Part shown: positions 30,601 through 40,532 of the stretch, piece after piece
How the letters are laid out: each line of letters opens with the position of its first letter
How positions within the stretch are numbered: the stretch's first letter is position 1
From: Gammaproteobacteria bacterium
GTDB taxonomy: Bacteria > Pseudomonadota > Gammaproteobacteria > UBA4575
Direction: 5' to 3'
DNA: 64,000 nt
Assembly: GCA_033344735.1 (NCBI GenBank)
Contig: JAWPMW010000001.1
Span: 1,099,869-1,163,868, forward strand
Notes under the pieces: model-generated
The model's input: the letters and a program-made list of their open reading frames with translations, nothing else
Databases searched by the model: none
What the model was told of the DNA's origin: nothing
Position numbers and translations under genes: made by a program

Positions 30601-30938
30601 ACATCAACCAAAAAGGTAAGAAAAGGTTCGCGTATAGAATCGGTAGATGTAACTCTAATAATTGGCTTACCTTTTAAAATCATTGGTGTGAATTTTAAAC
30701 GAGTAAGAATATAAGGACGCGGAACACCTACTCTTTCAAACATTTGTTGACTGGCGAGCTCAACTTGTACTTCATCAATAGTTGCTGCATTGAATCCAAC
30801 CAATTCAATTTCAGCATCCATTGGCTGATTAAGCGCAGAATTAATTTGTATTTCACCTAAGCCAAAGGCAAAAACTAGACCGGGGCTCCCAATAAGCATA
30901 GTGGCCAACAGCGTTAGTGCCACAATCTTCTTATGCAT
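27657..30938 (-). CDS. fimV: FimV-type pilus assembly / polar hub protein
   Basis: About 1093 residues from the ATG at 30938, chosen for its signal peptide (MHKKIVALTLLATMLIGSP) and GGGGGA 7 nt upstream; the frame is open to a GTG at 30974. Parts in order: FimV N-terminal domain (FGLGEIQINSALNQPMDAEI), Pro-rich linker, LysM (RRGDTLWSIAEPYARENG), coiled coil, one transmembrane helix (LLYAGGALIALLLGWLGL), a very acidic Asp/Glu/Ser-rich cytoplasmic region with a TPR-like part, and the C-terminal FimV domain (LAKAFVDMGDEDAAKETL). FimV organises type IV pilus machinery and polar signalling in Pseudomonas and Vibrio relatives. Gene order asd-fimV-truA is conserved. Confidence 0.93.
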   Translation of the reverse strand: MHKKIVALTLLATMLIGSPGLVFAFGLGEIQINSALNQPMDAEIELVGFNAATIDEVQVELASQQMFERVGVPRPYILTRLKFTPMILKGKPIIRVTSTDSIREPFLTFLVDVRWAKGKLLREYTVLLDPPVFGEKARATIQAPKVSTQPAPVANKPVSKPRTVATTPAPKVPTPSVRPKQAAVPSTVSKPVPLKKTKSSTRPVRRGDTLWSIAEPYARENGVSVNQMMLAIQEANPQGFTRNNINNLKSGVVLRIPAEDLSKYSARDALAEVRRQWQVWKQVTQTDSAVNVDAGEMVEAEAMETPESSEQQTKDSSSSLSILGDGDATDGKTGDDANATLKELRRQVNLLKESTQSKGQENAELKGRIESLESMIKKQEDIISLQNEQLAQLQNTLAADNGDSIVEQVSSDEEAMNAATEALALAEEQVADIAAEMEVEPEQAIKAATVEPLPDFSGPIPEEFLAAEQQAEVEQPESLVAEAEITPEIVPEVAAVETAAEVSFVEKITSIFKDQSKSLLYAGGALIALLLGWLGLKRRNANVEDTELVANGLPAFEDEPSVDQMLDETVIATPDSIDEALDDLETVNAEDEVEEESVFAGDDTTADSDDVLAEADVYISYGLYQQAEELLKDGLAKEPGNAKYQVKLAEIYSGDKKPDAFVQHVEAMESSIDKQSPEWAKIVSMGAALVPAHALFAGAESTSSDSSEVVVNDEVATEAMEANDINDFSMDSDDMEDFESDDLDDNSLDFSFGDDGELSDEIDQDSAEEATQTFANDLEEDELEESSTAILEASLDFDSEVESSTENDSSSDEETLAFDLDETSTDQASADDSSDSNDVFLDFDEDSLENELNSSVSHDGETEMLDSSLAASADLDNAINLDDDLNDKSESSGIKVDNDLDEMLDGDNPETEMFDSSLFDADSPEAKAFAGDSERVDEDTVSLEQVQENLTAELETLSFDSDDIDPDKIEEDSLPTLQTSELGKPDLDLDDLSEDLAASETGTFEKDMLTEDVTEQFDVGNIDSTMTDLGEFGDDYELENPSVIEEVGTKLDLAKAFVDMGDEDAAKETLTEVMEQGDQTQIQQAKDLLDKLS

Positions 30939-31042
30939 TCTTGTATCCCCCATGATTATTTTTTGTATATTCACTAGCCAATTAATAATTTTATAAAGAT
31001 TCTACTTTAAGTTAAATGAGTAACTCACGACACTAATATAAA

Positions 31043-32065
31043 TTATATATGATTTTCGATCAAAAATTCTGCGATCTGAATGCTATTTAAAGCAGCGCCT
31101 TTTCTCACATTATCACTCACTACCCACATATTTAGACCGCGAGGATGCGAGATGTCTTCTCGAATACGTCCTACAAATACAGGATCGGTTCCATCCGCTT
31201 CTGTCGCTGCAGTGGGGTAACCACCGTCTCGCCTCTCATCCATGACAACAATTCCCGGTGCTTTACCAAGTACTTCTTTAGCCTGTGCCGCTGTCATAGG
31301 CTTTTTTAGCTCCAAATGAACGGCTTCAGAATGACCAAATTTCACCGGAATTCTGACCGCGGTTGGATTCACACGGATGCTGTTATCACCCATAATCTTG
31401 TGTGTTTCCCAAACCATTTTCATCTCTTCCTTGGTATATCCGTTATCTTGGAATATATCTATATGTGGCAGTGCGTTAAAAGCAATTTGTTTCGGATAGA
31501 CGTGACAATTCAGCGGCTCATTAGCCATAATTGCCTGAGTTTGCTCATCTAATTCATCAATTGCTTCTTTGCCAGTTCCAGACACTGCTTGATAGGTTGC
31601 TACGTTAATTCTCTCAATACCGACAGCATCATGGATAGGCTTTAAAGCCACCAACATTTGAATTGTCGAACAATTCGGATTGGCAATGATTCCGCGATTC
31701 TTATAATCTGCAATCGCATGCGCATTAACTTCAGGTACAACCAGGGGAATATCGTCTTCGTATCTAAATCTAGATGTGTTATCAATCACCACACAGCCAT
31801 TTTCAGCAGCAATTGGGGCATAAATATCTGACACAGATGCACCAGGTGAAAATAGTCCGATTTGTACTTGTGAAAAATCAAATTTAGCCAAGTCCTGCGC
31901 TTCTAGACAACGGCTACCGAAAGAAACAGGTTTACCTACTGAGCGCTCACTTGCTAGTGCATAAACATTTCCAACAGGGAAACTTCGTTGCGCCAAAATC
32001 GACAACATCACTTCTCCTACAGCACCTGTTGCACCGACAACAGCAACATCATATTTTTTAGCCAT
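31043..32065 (-). CDS. asd: aspartate-semialdehyde dehydrogenase
   Basis: 340 residues. Reduces aspartyl phosphate to aspartate semialdehyde, the branch point to lysine/diaminopimelate, threonine and methionine. N-terminal NADP-binding VVGATGAVGEVM, catalytic Cys132 in ANPNCSTIQM, and the substrate-binding region HKIMGDNSIRVNPTAVRIPV. Belongs to the shorter Asd type. Downstream of leuB, upstream of fimV. Confidence 0.97.
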   Translation of the reverse strand: MAKKYDVAVVGATGAVGEVMLSILAQRSFPVGNVYALASERSVGKPVSFGSRCLEAQDLAKFDFSQVQIGLFSPGASVSDIYAPIAAENGCVVIDNTSRFRYEDDIPLVVPEVNAHAIADYKNRGIIANPNCSTIQMLVALKPIHDAVGIERINVATYQAVSGTGKEAIDELDEQTQAIMANEPLNCHVYPKQIAFNALPHIDIFQDNGYTKEEMKMVWETHKIMGDNSIRVNPTAVRIPVKFGHSEAVHLELKKPMTAAQAKEVLGKAPGIVVMDERRDGGYPTAATEADGTDPVFVGRIREDISHPRGLNMWVVSDNVRKGAALNSIQIAEFLIENHI

Positions 32066-32090
32066 TACGCTTCCTTAAACTCTTCTAAAT

Positions 32091-33194
32091 TTACACCTTA
32101 TGCAGATATATTTTTTGCAGATTGGCTAATACAGCATCACCCATTTCTATGGTAGACACCGCTTGAATATTGCCGTCTACAATATCTTGGGTACGCACAC
32201 CTTGCTGCAAAGTAGCTATGACTGCCTGTTCTATACTTTTTGCAGCATTCACTTGATTGAAAGAATAACGTAACAACATAGCCAACGATAAAATTGTCGC
32301 TAATGGATTAGCAATACCTTTACCGGCTATATCTGGTGCTGAACCATGAATTGGCTCATACATCCCCTTATTCTCTTGATTCAAAGACGCTGAAGGCAAC
32401 ATACCAATCGAACCTGTTAGCATTGCTGCTGCGTCAGAAAGAATGTCGCCAAATAGATTTGATGTCACCATGACATCAAATTGTTTAGGTGCTCTGACTA
32501 ACTGCATAGCAGCATTATCAACATACATATGACTAAGCTCGACATCTGAATATTGACGATGCACTTCTTCCATCACTTCACGCCAAAGTAAAGACACTTC
32601 TAACACATTAGCTTTATCAACAGAGCATAATCGCTTATCACGTTTTTGCGCAGCAAGGAAAGCCACATGAGCAATGCGACGAATTTCATTTTCGTCATAC
32701 ACCATAGTGTTATATGCGCGACGCACATTGTTTACCACTTCTCGTGCACGTGGCTGGCCAAAATAAATCCCGCCAGTTAATTCTCTTACGATCAGCAAAT
32801 CCAGATCAGCAACCAACTCTGGTTTCAAAGAAGATGCAGAAGCAAGTTGCGCATAGAGTAATGCAGGGCGTAAGTTTGCAAACAAATTTAGGTGCGCACG
32901 AATATCTAGCAATCCTTGCTCTGGTCGAAGATGCCTTTCGACCTCATCGTATTGAGGCCCACCGACAGCACCTAACAGAATCGCATCGCAATTATCAGCT
33001 TGAGCAATTGTATCAGCAGGAAATGGAGAATGCGTTTTATCGTACGCTGCCCCACCAATGAGCCCATACTCAACCTCAACCGACAAACCATGCTCACGCA
33101 AAAAGTCCAGCACTTTAACGCCTTCATTAACAATCTCTGGCCCGATGCCATCACCAGGCAATACTAAAATTTTTGGTGTTTCCGATTTAGTCAT
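32091..33194 (-). CDS. leuB: 3-isopropylmalate dehydrogenase
   Basis: Oxidative decarboxylation step of leucine synthesis, NAD-dependent and Mg-dependent. Contains [34 protein letters not shown] and [20 protein letters not shown]. The frame opens at a TTG (33200), but the ATG at 33194 overlaps the leuD stop by 8 bp and fits the family N-terminus, giving about 367 residues. Third gene of leuC-leuD-leuB. Confidence 0.97.
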   Translation of the reverse strand: MTKSETPKILVLPGDGIGPEIVNEGVKVLDFLREHGLSVEVEYGLIGGAAYDKTHSPFPADTIAQADNCDAILLGAVGGPQYDEVERHLRPEQGLLDIRAHLNLFANLRPALLYAQLASASSLKPELVADLDLLIVRELTGGIYFGQPRAREVVNNVRRAYNTMVYDENEIRRIAHVAFLAAQKRDKRLCSVDKANVLEVSLLWREVMEEVHRQYSDVELSHMYVDNAAMQLVRAPKQFDVMVTSNLFGDILSDAAAMLTGSIGMLPSASLNQENKGMYEPIHGSAPDIAGKGIANPLATILSLAMLLRYSFNQVNAAKSIEQAVIATLQQGVRTQDIVDGNIQAVSTIEMGDAVLANLQKIYLHKV

Positions 33195-33831
33195 GAGCAA
33201 ATAACCATGGTGATTTCTTTTTCAGTTTATCTTCATAAGCATGAATTTTATCTTTGTACTGCAAGGTAATTCCTATTTCATCCAAACCATTTAACATGCA
33301 GTGCTTTTTGAATTCATCAATATCAAAATCATAAGTGCCAATATTCTCAGCAACCACCTGCTGTTTTTCCAGATCAATAGACACTTGATAATCAGCATCA
33401 TTCAAACTTTTCTCAAACAATTTATCGATAGCACTCTTTTCAAGCGCAATAGGAAGCAATCCGTTCTTAAAACAGTTGCTAAAAAATATATCTGCAAAGC
33501 TGGTAGATAGCACAGCCCGAAAACCATAATCCAACATTGCCCATACTGCATGCTCCCTTGAAGAGCCGCAGCCGAAATTATCGCGCGCCAATAACACTTG
33601 TGCATTTTTATATTGAGGATTATTCAGAATAAAATCCGCATCTATTCGACGTTGACTATTATCTTGATCAGGCTCACCTGGATCTAAATAGCGCCAATCA
33701 TCAAATAAATTCACCCCAAAGCCACTCTTTTTTATAGATTTCAAATATTGTTTTGGAATAATCGCATCGGTATCAACATTTGGTCGATCTAATGGTAATA
33801 AACTTGACGTCATCTTAGTAAACGATTCCAT
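33187..33831 (-). CDS. leuD: 3-isopropylmalate dehydratase small subunit
   Basis: 214 residues. Partner of LeuC in isomerising 2- to 3-isopropylmalate. Aconitase C-terminal-like swivel domain with [20 protein letters not shown] and the substrate-binding loop [16 protein letters not shown]. It follows leuC by 12 bp and overlaps leuB. Confidence 0.97.
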   Translation of the reverse strand: MESFTKMTSSLLPLDRPNVDTDAIIPKQYLKSIKKSGFGVNLFDDWRYLDPGEPDQDNSQRRIDADFILNNPQYKNAQVLLARDNFGCGSSREHAVWAMLDYGFRAVLSTSFADIFFSNCFKNGLLPIALEKSAIDKLFEKSLNDADYQVSIDLEKQQVVAENIGTYDFDIDEFKKHCMLNGLDEIGITLQYKDKIHAYEDKLKKKSPWLFAHD

Positions 33832-33843
33832 AAGTAAAACTCT

Positions 33844-35253
33844 TTAGTTAAAATATTTACGCGCATCATCAAAGTGACCAGCAATTCCTGCAGCCGCAGC
33901 CATCGCCGGACTAACCAGATGAGTGCGACCACCTTGGCCTTGACGACCTTCAAAATTTCTATTTGAAGTAGAAGCACAGCGTTCACCAGATTCGAGCTGA
34001 TCAGCATTCATTCCTAGACACATTGAACACCCTGGATCACGCCATTCAAATCCTGCAGATTTAAAAATTTGATCTAGCCCTTCTTGCTCTGCTTGACGTT
34101 TCACAAGTCCTGAACCTGGCACAATCATGCCTAATTTAATATTGCTAGCGAGTGTTTTCCCTTGAACTACCTGTGCAGCCTCACGAAGATCTTCAATTCT
34201 AGAATTGGTGCATGAACCAATGAATACCTTATCTATTTTAATTTGGCTAACTACTTGTCCTGGTGCTAGCCCCATATAAGCTAATGCATTGCGCATTCCT
34301 TCTGCTTTTGTCACATTAGATTCTTGATCAGGATCAGGCACCACACCATCCACTGGCACTACCATTTCGGGCGATGTTCCCCAGCTCACTTGCGGACTTA
34401 ATTGACTAGCATCTAAATCAACGTCGCTATCAAAATGCGCACCCTCATCAGAGATTAACTTACGCCATGACTTAACAGCCTCATCCCACATCGCATCTTT
34501 AGGGGCAAATGGACGGCCACAAATATAGTCAATGGTTTTATCATCTACACCAATCACTCCGGCACGAGCACCCGCTTCAATGGACATATTGCAAATTGTC
34601 ATGCGTGCTTCAATCGATAAACGTTCGATTGCATCACCACAAAATTCCATAGTATGCCCATTTCCACCTGCAGTACCGATTTTTGCAATCAGTGCCAATA
34701 CAATATCTTTCGAATAGACACCTTTAGCTAGAACACCGTTTACATTGACCCGCATTGATTTGGTTTTTCTTAACAACAAACACTGTGTTGCTAAAACATG
34801 CTCTACTTCTGAGGTACCGATACCAAATGCAAGCGCTGCTAATGCTCCATGAGTTGATGTATGCGAATCACCACATACGATTGTCATGCCAGGCAAACTA
34901 GCACCTTGCTCTGGACCAATCACATGCACAATACCTTGACGTGGATCATTCATTTCGAATTTCTGCAAAGCAAAAAAATTACAGTTCTCGTCTAACGCTT
35001 GCAATTGCTTACGTGACACAGGATCCGCAATATCTTTATGTCTATCTTTGGTTGGAACGTTGTGATCTGGCACCGCAAGAATTGATGCCTTACGCCATGG
35101 TTCACGACCTGCCAAACGTAAACTTTCAAATGCTTGCGGTGAAGTCACTTCATGCACTAGATGTCGATCAATATAGATAAGACTGGTACCGTCATCTTGA
35201 GTGTGTACTACATGAGAATTCCAAAGCTTGTCGTATAAAGATAATGCTGTCAT
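33844..35253 (-). CDS. leuC: 3-isopropylmalate dehydratase large subunit
   Basis: 469 residues. Aconitase-family subunit carrying the [4Fe-4S] cluster: cluster cysteines in FIGSCTNSR and in [11 protein letters not shown]. Also [19 protein letters not shown] near residue 130. First gene of leuCDB; leuA is not in the window. I see no leucine leader peptide in the 81 bp between aroC and leuC. Confidence 0.97.
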   Translation of the reverse strand: MTALSLYDKLWNSHVVHTQDDGTSLIYIDRHLVHEVTSPQAFESLRLAGREPWRKASILAVPDHNVPTKDRHKDIADPVSRKQLQALDENCNFFALQKFEMNDPRQGIVHVIGPEQGASLPGMTIVCGDSHTSTHGALAALAFGIGTSEVEHVLATQCLLLRKTKSMRVNVNGVLAKGVYSKDIVLALIAKIGTAGGNGHTMEFCGDAIERLSIEARMTICNMSIEAGARAGVIGVDDKTIDYICGRPFAPKDAMWDEAVKSWRKLISDEGAHFDSDVDLDASQLSPQVSWGTSPEMVVPVDGVVPDPDQESNVTKAEGMRNALAYMGLAPGQVVSQIKIDKVFIGSCTNSRIEDLREAAQVVQGKTLASNIKLGMIVPGSGLVKRQAEQEGLDQIFKSAGFEWRDPGCSMCLGMNADQLESGERCASTSNRNFEGRQGQGGRTHLVSPAMAAAAGIAGHFDDARKYFN

Positions 35254-35334
35254 GGGTGATAATTGCTTAGCTTGTTAATTAAATAATGTTCATCGAATTT
35301 GAAAAATCCGATTTATATATCAGTTTAAATTTAT

Positions 35335-36432
35335 TTATTTAAATGCAGGTATGTCTGGGAACTCAGTACTGACATTGGCATTTTGCCCACGATGACGTAA
35401 CGCATGGTCCGCCAACACTAGCGCCATCATTGCTTCTGCAATTGGCACTGCTCTTATGCCTACGCAAGGGTCATGACGCCCTGTAGTAACCACTTCAGTT
35501 TGCTGACCTCGCTCATCCACCGACTCACCTGGTACACGAATACTTGATGTTGGTTTCAATGCAATTGAAGCAATTAAATCTTGCCCAGAGCTAATACCAC
35601 CTAATGTTCCGCCAGAATTATTTGTCAAAAACCCACTTGGTTGAATATTATCGCGGTGCTCACTTCCAAGCTGAGTCACACAATCAAAACCCGAGCCCAT
35701 CTCTACAGCTTTCACCGCATTGATAGACATCATTGCTTTAGCAATATCAGCATCTAAACGATCAAATATAGGCTCGCCCCAACCCACGGGCACACTACTC
35801 GCCTTCACCAGTAAACGTGCACCAATTGAATCGCCATCACGACGTAATTGATCTAAGAGTACTTCTAATTTAGGCACTTGTGTTTCATCACCGAAAAAGA
35901 ATGGATTGTTCTCAACTTCATTCCAGTTCATATTTTGCACGCGAATATTGCCAATTTGTGTCACGCATGCATGAACCTCGGTATTAAAGTCACGCAACAA
36001 AAATTGTTTTGCAATTGCGCCTGCCGCCACACGCATTGCTGTCTCTCTAGCAGAAGATCTACCACCACCACGATAGTCACGAATACCGTATTTTTTATAA
36101 TACGTATAGTCTGCATGCCCAGGTCTAAATTTCTTAGCTATATCAGAATAATCTTTAGAACGTTGGTCTTCGTTACGAATCATTAACCCAATTGGCGTAC
36201 CAGTAGTCACGCCTTCGAAAACACCAGATAAAATTTCAACACAATCTGATTCACGTCGTTGAGTAGTAAATTTAGATTGGCCAGGCTTGCGACGATCTAA
36301 ATCAGGCTGCAAATGTTCTTCGGTTAAAGGAATACCCGGGGGGCAGCCATCCACAATTGCACCAATCGCAGGACCATGACTTTCTCCAAAAGATGTTACA
36401 CAGAATAAAGTTCCAAATGTATTACCGGACAT
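35335..36432 (-). CDS. aroC: chorismate synthase
   Basis: 365 residues. FMN-dependent last step of the shikimate pathway. Signatures [18 protein letters not shown] near the N-terminus, [20 protein letters not shown] in the middle and [17 protein letters not shown] near the C-terminus. The start codon is 5 bp after the prmB stop, the conserved prmB-aroC pair. Confidence 0.97.
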   Translation of the reverse strand: MSGNTFGTLFCVTSFGESHGPAIGAIVDGCPPGIPLTEEHLQPDLDRRKPGQSKFTTQRRESDCVEILSGVFEGVTTGTPIGLMIRNEDQRSKDYSDIAKKFRPGHADYTYYKKYGIRDYRGGGRSSARETAMRVAAGAIAKQFLLRDFNTEVHACVTQIGNIRVQNMNWNEVENNPFFFGDETQVPKLEVLLDQLRRDGDSIGARLLVKASSVPVGWGEPIFDRLDADIAKAMMSINAVKAVEMGSGFDCVTQLGSEHRDNIQPSGFLTNNSGGTLGGISSGQDLIASIALKPTSSIRVPGESVDERGQQTEVVTTGRHDPCVGIRAVPIAEAMMALVLADHALRHRGQNANVSTEFPDIPAFK

Positions 36433-36437
36433 TTAAT

Positions 36438-37358
36438 TTACTCAATAGAATTTGTTTCAACAATTCGCTTACACTCATCATAAGTTAATACGCATATTCC
36501 TTCGCCTCCATGCTGCAACTCATGCCACATAAAATCATAATGTGGAAACTGTGCTTGCAATTCTCGCGCAGACTGACCCACCTCCAACACCAAAATACCT
36601 TTTGGTTCGAGGTAATTACTCGCACCAAAGATGATTCGCTTGGCAATATCGAGGCCGTTCTCCCCAGTGAATAAAGCATGCGCTGGCTCATGAGAAAATT
36701 CACTAGGCAAACCTAACTGCTCCGACACAGGAACATACGGCGGATTGGCGGTGATAATATCATATTGGCGGAGTGGAAGTTGCTCGTAGACATCTGAAAG
36801 TACAGCATTTATGCGCGATTCAAGACCATGAAAGGCGATATTCTTATTGGCTACGAGTAACGCACGTGCGTCGATATCACTAATATCGACCTTAGAATGC
36901 TCAAATTCCATCCCAGCGAGGATGCCCAAGCATCCGTTACCGGTACATAAATCCAAAATTCGTCGTACAGGCTGCTTTTTAGACCGCCAGGGAAAGAATC
37001 GGTCTTCTATCATTTCTGCCATTGGTGAACGTGGGATCAATACATTCTCATCAACAAAAAACTTCACCCCCGATAACAAGGTTTCTCCCAATACATAGGC
37101 AAGTGGAATTCTAGAGAATATTCGCTGGCACAAGAAAACTTGCAACCGATCCACATCAGACTGGCTAAGTTCTATAGCAGCCGATTCTTGCCCAAAATCG
37201 GGTGGTAATCCCACGACAAAACTGACAAGATACGCGGCCTCATCTATTGAGGTTTGCATACCGTGACCATAGTTTAACGGATACTTTTGTAGAAGATCTG
37301 CAATTTCGTGTACCGCTTCGAGCACGCTCTTACAAGCCAGTACTATAGAATTTTCCAT
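36438..37358 (-). CDS. prmB: ribosomal protein uL3 N5-glutamine methyltransferase
   Basis: 306 residues. SAM-dependent methylation of a glutamine in ribosomal protein uL3. SAM loop LDLCTGNGCLGILAG and catalytic NPPY in DIITANPPYVPVSEQ are visible. It is distinguished from PrmC by the adjacent aroC and by LIPRSPMAEMIEDRF before the SAM loop. Confidence 0.93.
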   Translation of the reverse strand: MENSIVLACKSVLEAVHEIADLLQKYPLNYGHGMQTSIDEAAYLVSFVVGLPPDFGQESAAIELSQSDVDRLQVFLCQRIFSRIPLAYVLGETLLSGVKFFVDENVLIPRSPMAEMIEDRFFPWRSKKQPVRRILDLCTGNGCLGILAGMEFEHSKVDISDIDARALLVANKNIAFHGLESRINAVLSDVYEQLPLRQYDIITANPPYVPVSEQLGLPSEFSHEPAHALFTGENGLDIAKRIIFGASNYLEPKGILVLEVGQSARELQAQFPHYDFMWHELQHGGEGICVLTYDECKRIVETNSIE

Positions 37359-37432
37359 GCTTATAAATTAGGTCAAATGTAATTCAAAAATTTTTCAAAT
37401 AAATAACTTTTAGCTATATAACAATATTAATC

Positions 37433-38077
37433 ATGAACGCGACCAACAAAGCAATCTTAATCATTTTAGCGATTGCGATATCTATTGGCCTCGGCATTTA
37501 TGCTTCAGGTAAAAAATTCGCGTTAGGCGACATCAACCAGCAACTAAAACAAGCCACCTACTTATACGATCAACAAAAAGCCATAGCAGATTTCAGTCTG
37601 ATTGATCATAACAATAATAGCTTCACCCCAGACAATATTAATAATTTATGGACATTCTGGTTTTTTGGCTTTACCCATTGCCCGGATATTTGCCCAATTA
37701 CATTAGGCACCTTAAGCGCCACAGTGGATAGATTAAAATCAAAACACAATATAGAAGACGAAATAAAAATTATTTTTGTCTCCGTTGATCCTGAACGAGA
37801 TGAAATTGCTAAACTGAAATCATATACCAGCGCGTTTAGTGCTCATGCACTAGGCGTAACTGCAGCACCAGAACAGCTCGCACCATTTCTTAAGAACATG
37901 GGCATCGTTGCTGTAAAGCAATCGCCCAAACAGGAATCCTCAGATTATCTAGTCGATCACAGTAGCTCCATCTTCTTGATCGCACCTGACACAGGGATAA
38001 GCGCAGTATTTGGTGCACCACATAATGCTGAGGAAATCACTCAGGACTTTTTAACTATTCGTAAATTTTACCGCTAA
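37433..38077 (+). CDS. SCO1/SenC/PrrC family copper-binding thioredoxin-fold protein
   Basis: 214 residues. N-terminal signal-anchor (AILIILAIAISIGLGIYASG), then a thioredoxin fold with the copper/redox motif Cys83-x3-Cys87 in GFTHCPDICPITLG and a conserved His in VDHSSSIFLI. Members deliver copper to the CuA site of cytochrome c oxidase or act as periplasmic thiol reductants. No oxidase genes are nearby. Stop and psd start overlap (TAATG). Confidence 0.92.
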   Translation: MNATNKAILIILAIAISIGLGIYASGKKFALGDINQQLKQATYLYDQQKAIADFSLIDHNNNSFTPDNINNLWTFWFFGFTHCPDICPITLGTLSATVDRLKSKHNIEDEIKIIFVSVDPERDEIAKLKSYTSAFSAHALGVTAAPEQLAPFLKNMGIVAVKQSPKQESSDYLVDHSSSIFLIAPDTGISAVFGAPHNAEEITQDFLTIRKFYR

Positions 38078-38949
38078 TGGAACCTGTAGCCGCCACTTCA
38101 TGGGAGAAGTTCAAAGGATTAATTTTTCATTGCTTCCCTCACCACTTATTGTCACGCACAACATTTTGGCTAACTCGTCAGCATTTACCATATATGGAAA
38201 AATTAATTAGCTTCTTCATTAGTGCTTTCAAAGTCGACATGAAGGATGCTGTTATTGAAGACATCTCACGTTACTCCACATTTAATGAATTTTTCACCCG
38301 CGAATTAAAACCAAACACACGCCCAATAGATAGCAGCACTGAAAGTATTGCGTCTCCATGCGATGGGAAAATTAGTATGTTTGGCGAGATTGATCAAAAC
38401 ACATTAATACAAGCCAAAAACAAAACATTCACTCTCAATGAATTCTTAACGCCTAGTTGCGAAAATTTGGATAAATTTATTGGTGGCAGCTTCTGTACAA
38501 TTTACTTATCACCGCGTGACTACCATCGCGTGCATGCCGCCTATAGCGGACAATTGTTAGAAATGATTTATGTACCAGGCCGATTATTTAGCGTAGCGCC
38601 ATATGCACCAAAGGCAATTGACAAGTTATATGCACGTAACGAACGCGTTGTTTCTGTTTTCAAAATTGAAAATGGCTATATGGCAATCACAATGGTTGGT
38701 GCCGTTAATGTCTCTGCAATCGAAATGATTTGGGAAGGCTTAGTCACACCACCGCACTTAAACACCACCGTTCATTACAATTATACAGACAGAAACATTG
38801 TGCTGAATAAAGGCCAACATATGGGCACATTTAATATGGGTTCAACAGTAGTAATGATTTTTTCTAAAAGCTATGCTCAAATGCTACAACAACTACACAT
38901 AGACCAAACAGTTAGAATGGGTGAAACCATAGCTACTCGAATGAGATAA
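38077..38949 (+). CDS. psd: phosphatidylserine decarboxylase proenzyme
   Basis: 290 residues. Makes phosphatidylethanolamine at the inner membrane. The self-cleavage motif, usually LGST, appears as MGST (Gly255-Ser256), Ser256 becoming the pyruvoyl group. FFTRELKPNTRPID, SPCDGKI and the YLSPRDYHRVH catalytic region match the family. Start overlaps the SCO gene stop by one base; convergent with epmA, 4 bp apart. Confidence 0.95.
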   Translation: MEPVAATSWEKFKGLIFHCFPHHLLSRTTFWLTRQHLPYMEKLISFFISAFKVDMKDAVIEDISRYSTFNEFFTRELKPNTRPIDSSTESIASPCDGKISMFGEIDQNTLIQAKNKTFTLNEFLTPSCENLDKFIGGSFCTIYLSPRDYHRVHAAYSGQLLEMIYVPGRLFSVAPYAPKAIDKLYARNERVVSVFKIENGYMAITMVGAVNVSAIEMIWEGLVTPPHLNTTVHYNYTDRNIVLNKGQHMGTFNMGSTVVMIFSKSYAQMLQQLHIDQTVRMGETIATRMR

Positions 38950-38953
38950 ATAT

Positions 38954-39907
38954 TCAAGCATTTGACCAATCAAAGCTAATTACCTCAGCCAACGATGATG
39001 CTCCTACTGCAAGCATCATAACCCGATCAAATCCCACTGCAACACCAGCACATTTAGGAAGACCTTGCTCTAACGCTTCAATTAAACGCTGGTCAATTTC
39101 TACTTTGGTTAAATCATGCGTCTTTCTAATCAATTGGTCATTTTCAAAACGCTTTATCTGCTGCTCAGGATCTAATAATTCGACATAGCCATTCGCCAAC
39201 TCAATACCTTTATAGAACACTTCGAATCTATCTGCGATAGCCTGATTTTTATCATCAAGTTTAGATAATGCTGCCTGTGCTGCAGGATAATGAAATACTA
39301 CAGTGACAGATCGCGCATTCATTGACGGCTGAACTTTGTGTGAGAATAAAAAATCGATACATTGCGCCAACGACATATCAAATTGCTGCATTAAATTACT
39401 CTGTCTCACCAAATCTTTAATTTCACCGCATGACAGTGATTGTAATGACACTCCCAATGCCTTTTCAGTTAAATCGTAGTAACTAATATATTCAATATTT
39501 ATTGACGCACACTCATCGGATAATAGCTCAAGAATCAAATCAACTGTTTCTCGCATAATTTGTTGCAAACAGAAGCCATGCCTATACCACTCGATGATAG
39601 TAAATTCAGGATTGTGCAAAGCGCCTTGCTCGCCAACCCGAAAAGATTTACATATCTGAAAAATATCAGGTGCGCCTGCAGCAAGTAATCGCTTCATTGC
39701 ATATTCAGGAGATGTTTGCAGATAACGCAATTCATCAGCTGTAATTTTATATGAGTCAATATTAGGCTCAGTAACAGTATGCGAACATGCCAAAGGTGTC
39801 TCCACTTCTAACACATTTCGCTGAGAAAAGAAGTCGCGCGTTCTATTCAGCAATTCCGCACGTTGCTGGAGGTTTTGCAAACTGGCTGTCGGACGCCAAT
39901 TAGACAT
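38954..39907 (-). CDS. epmA: EF-P--(R)-beta-lysine ligase
   Basis: 317 residues. A shortened class II lysyl-tRNA-synthetase-like catalytic domain without the anticodon-binding domain; attaches (R)-beta-lysine to EF-P. Motifs: EVETPLACSHTVTEPNI, motif 2 FQICKSFRVGEQGALHNPEF, ELANGYVELLD and motif 3 GVAVGFDRVMMLAVG. It lies 20 bp downstream of efp on the same strand, so enzyme and substrate are probably co-transcribed. Confidence 0.95.
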   Translation of the reverse strand: MSNWRPTASLQNLQQRAELLNRTRDFFSQRNVLEVETPLACSHTVTEPNIDSYKITADELRYLQTSPEYAMKRLLAAGAPDIFQICKSFRVGEQGALHNPEFTIIEWYRHGFCLQQIMRETVDLILELLSDECASINIEYISYYDLTEKALGVSLQSLSCGEIKDLVRQSNLMQQFDMSLAQCIDFLFSHKVQPSMNARSVTVVFHYPAAQAALSKLDDKNQAIADRFEVFYKGIELANGYVELLDPEQQIKRFENDQLIRKTHDLTKVEIDQRLIEALEQGLPKCAGVAVGFDRVMMLAVGASSLAEVISFDWSNA

Positions 39908-39927
39908 AGGAAATATTAGAACTGAAA

Positions 39928-40500
39928 CTAGTTATCCTTTACTCGTGACACATATTCACCTGTACGAGTATCTATTTTAATTACTTCACCTTCTTCAACA
40001 AACAGAGGCACTTTTACTGTTGCCCCCGTTTCAAGAGTTGCAGGCTTGGTAGCTCCTTGCGCAGTATCGCCTTTGACACCCGGATCTGATTGAGTAATCT
40101 TTAATTCTACAAAATTTGGCGCACTAACTGATAAAGGTGCTCCATTGTACAAAGTGACCTGACATATATCTTGATCTTTCAGCCACTTATAAGACTCTCC
40201 TACGGCAGTAGAATCGGCTGCATGCTGTTCAAAAGTCGTCTGATCCATAAAGTGCCATTGCTCACCATCCGAGTACAAATACTGCATATCCACTTCCATT
40301 ACGTCAGCACCCTCTACACTATCTCCAGACTTAAAGGTACGATCTACCACACGCCCTGTCTTGAGGTTACGAATTTTTACCCGGTTAAAAGCTTGACCCT
40401 TGCCAGGTTTGACAAATTCATTCTCTACAATGGTATAGGGATCGCCATCTATCATAATTTTAAGACCTGACTTAAATTCGTTAGTACTGTAACTTGCCAT
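39928..40500 (-). CDS. efp: translation elongation factor P
   Basis: 190 residues, three beta-barrel domains. Relieves ribosome stalling at polyproline. The loop [11 protein letters not shown] places the modifiable Lys34 exactly as in E. coli EF-P, consistent with beta-lysylation by EpmA/EpmB whose genes flank it. C-terminal [13 protein letters not shown] is standard. Divergent from epmB with only 32 bp between starts. Confidence 0.97.
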   Translation of the reverse strand: MASYSTNEFKSGLKIMIDGDPYTIVENEFVKPGKGQAFNRVKIRNLKTGRVVDRTFKSGDSVEGADVMEVDMQYLYSDGEQWHFMDQTTFEQHAADSTAVGESYKWLKDQDICQVTLYNGAPLSVSAPNFVELKITQSDPGVKGDTAQGATKPATLETGATVKVPLFVEEGEVIKIDTRTGEYVSRVKDN

Positions 40501-40532
40501 AAAGATAACTTCATTAATTTAAAAGACGCGCC

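Noticed and set aside
35254-35334. Leucine attenuator or leader peptide before leuC
   Set aside because: No run of leucine codons and only an imperfect AT-rich hairpin, which lies after aroC and is not followed by a T-tract.
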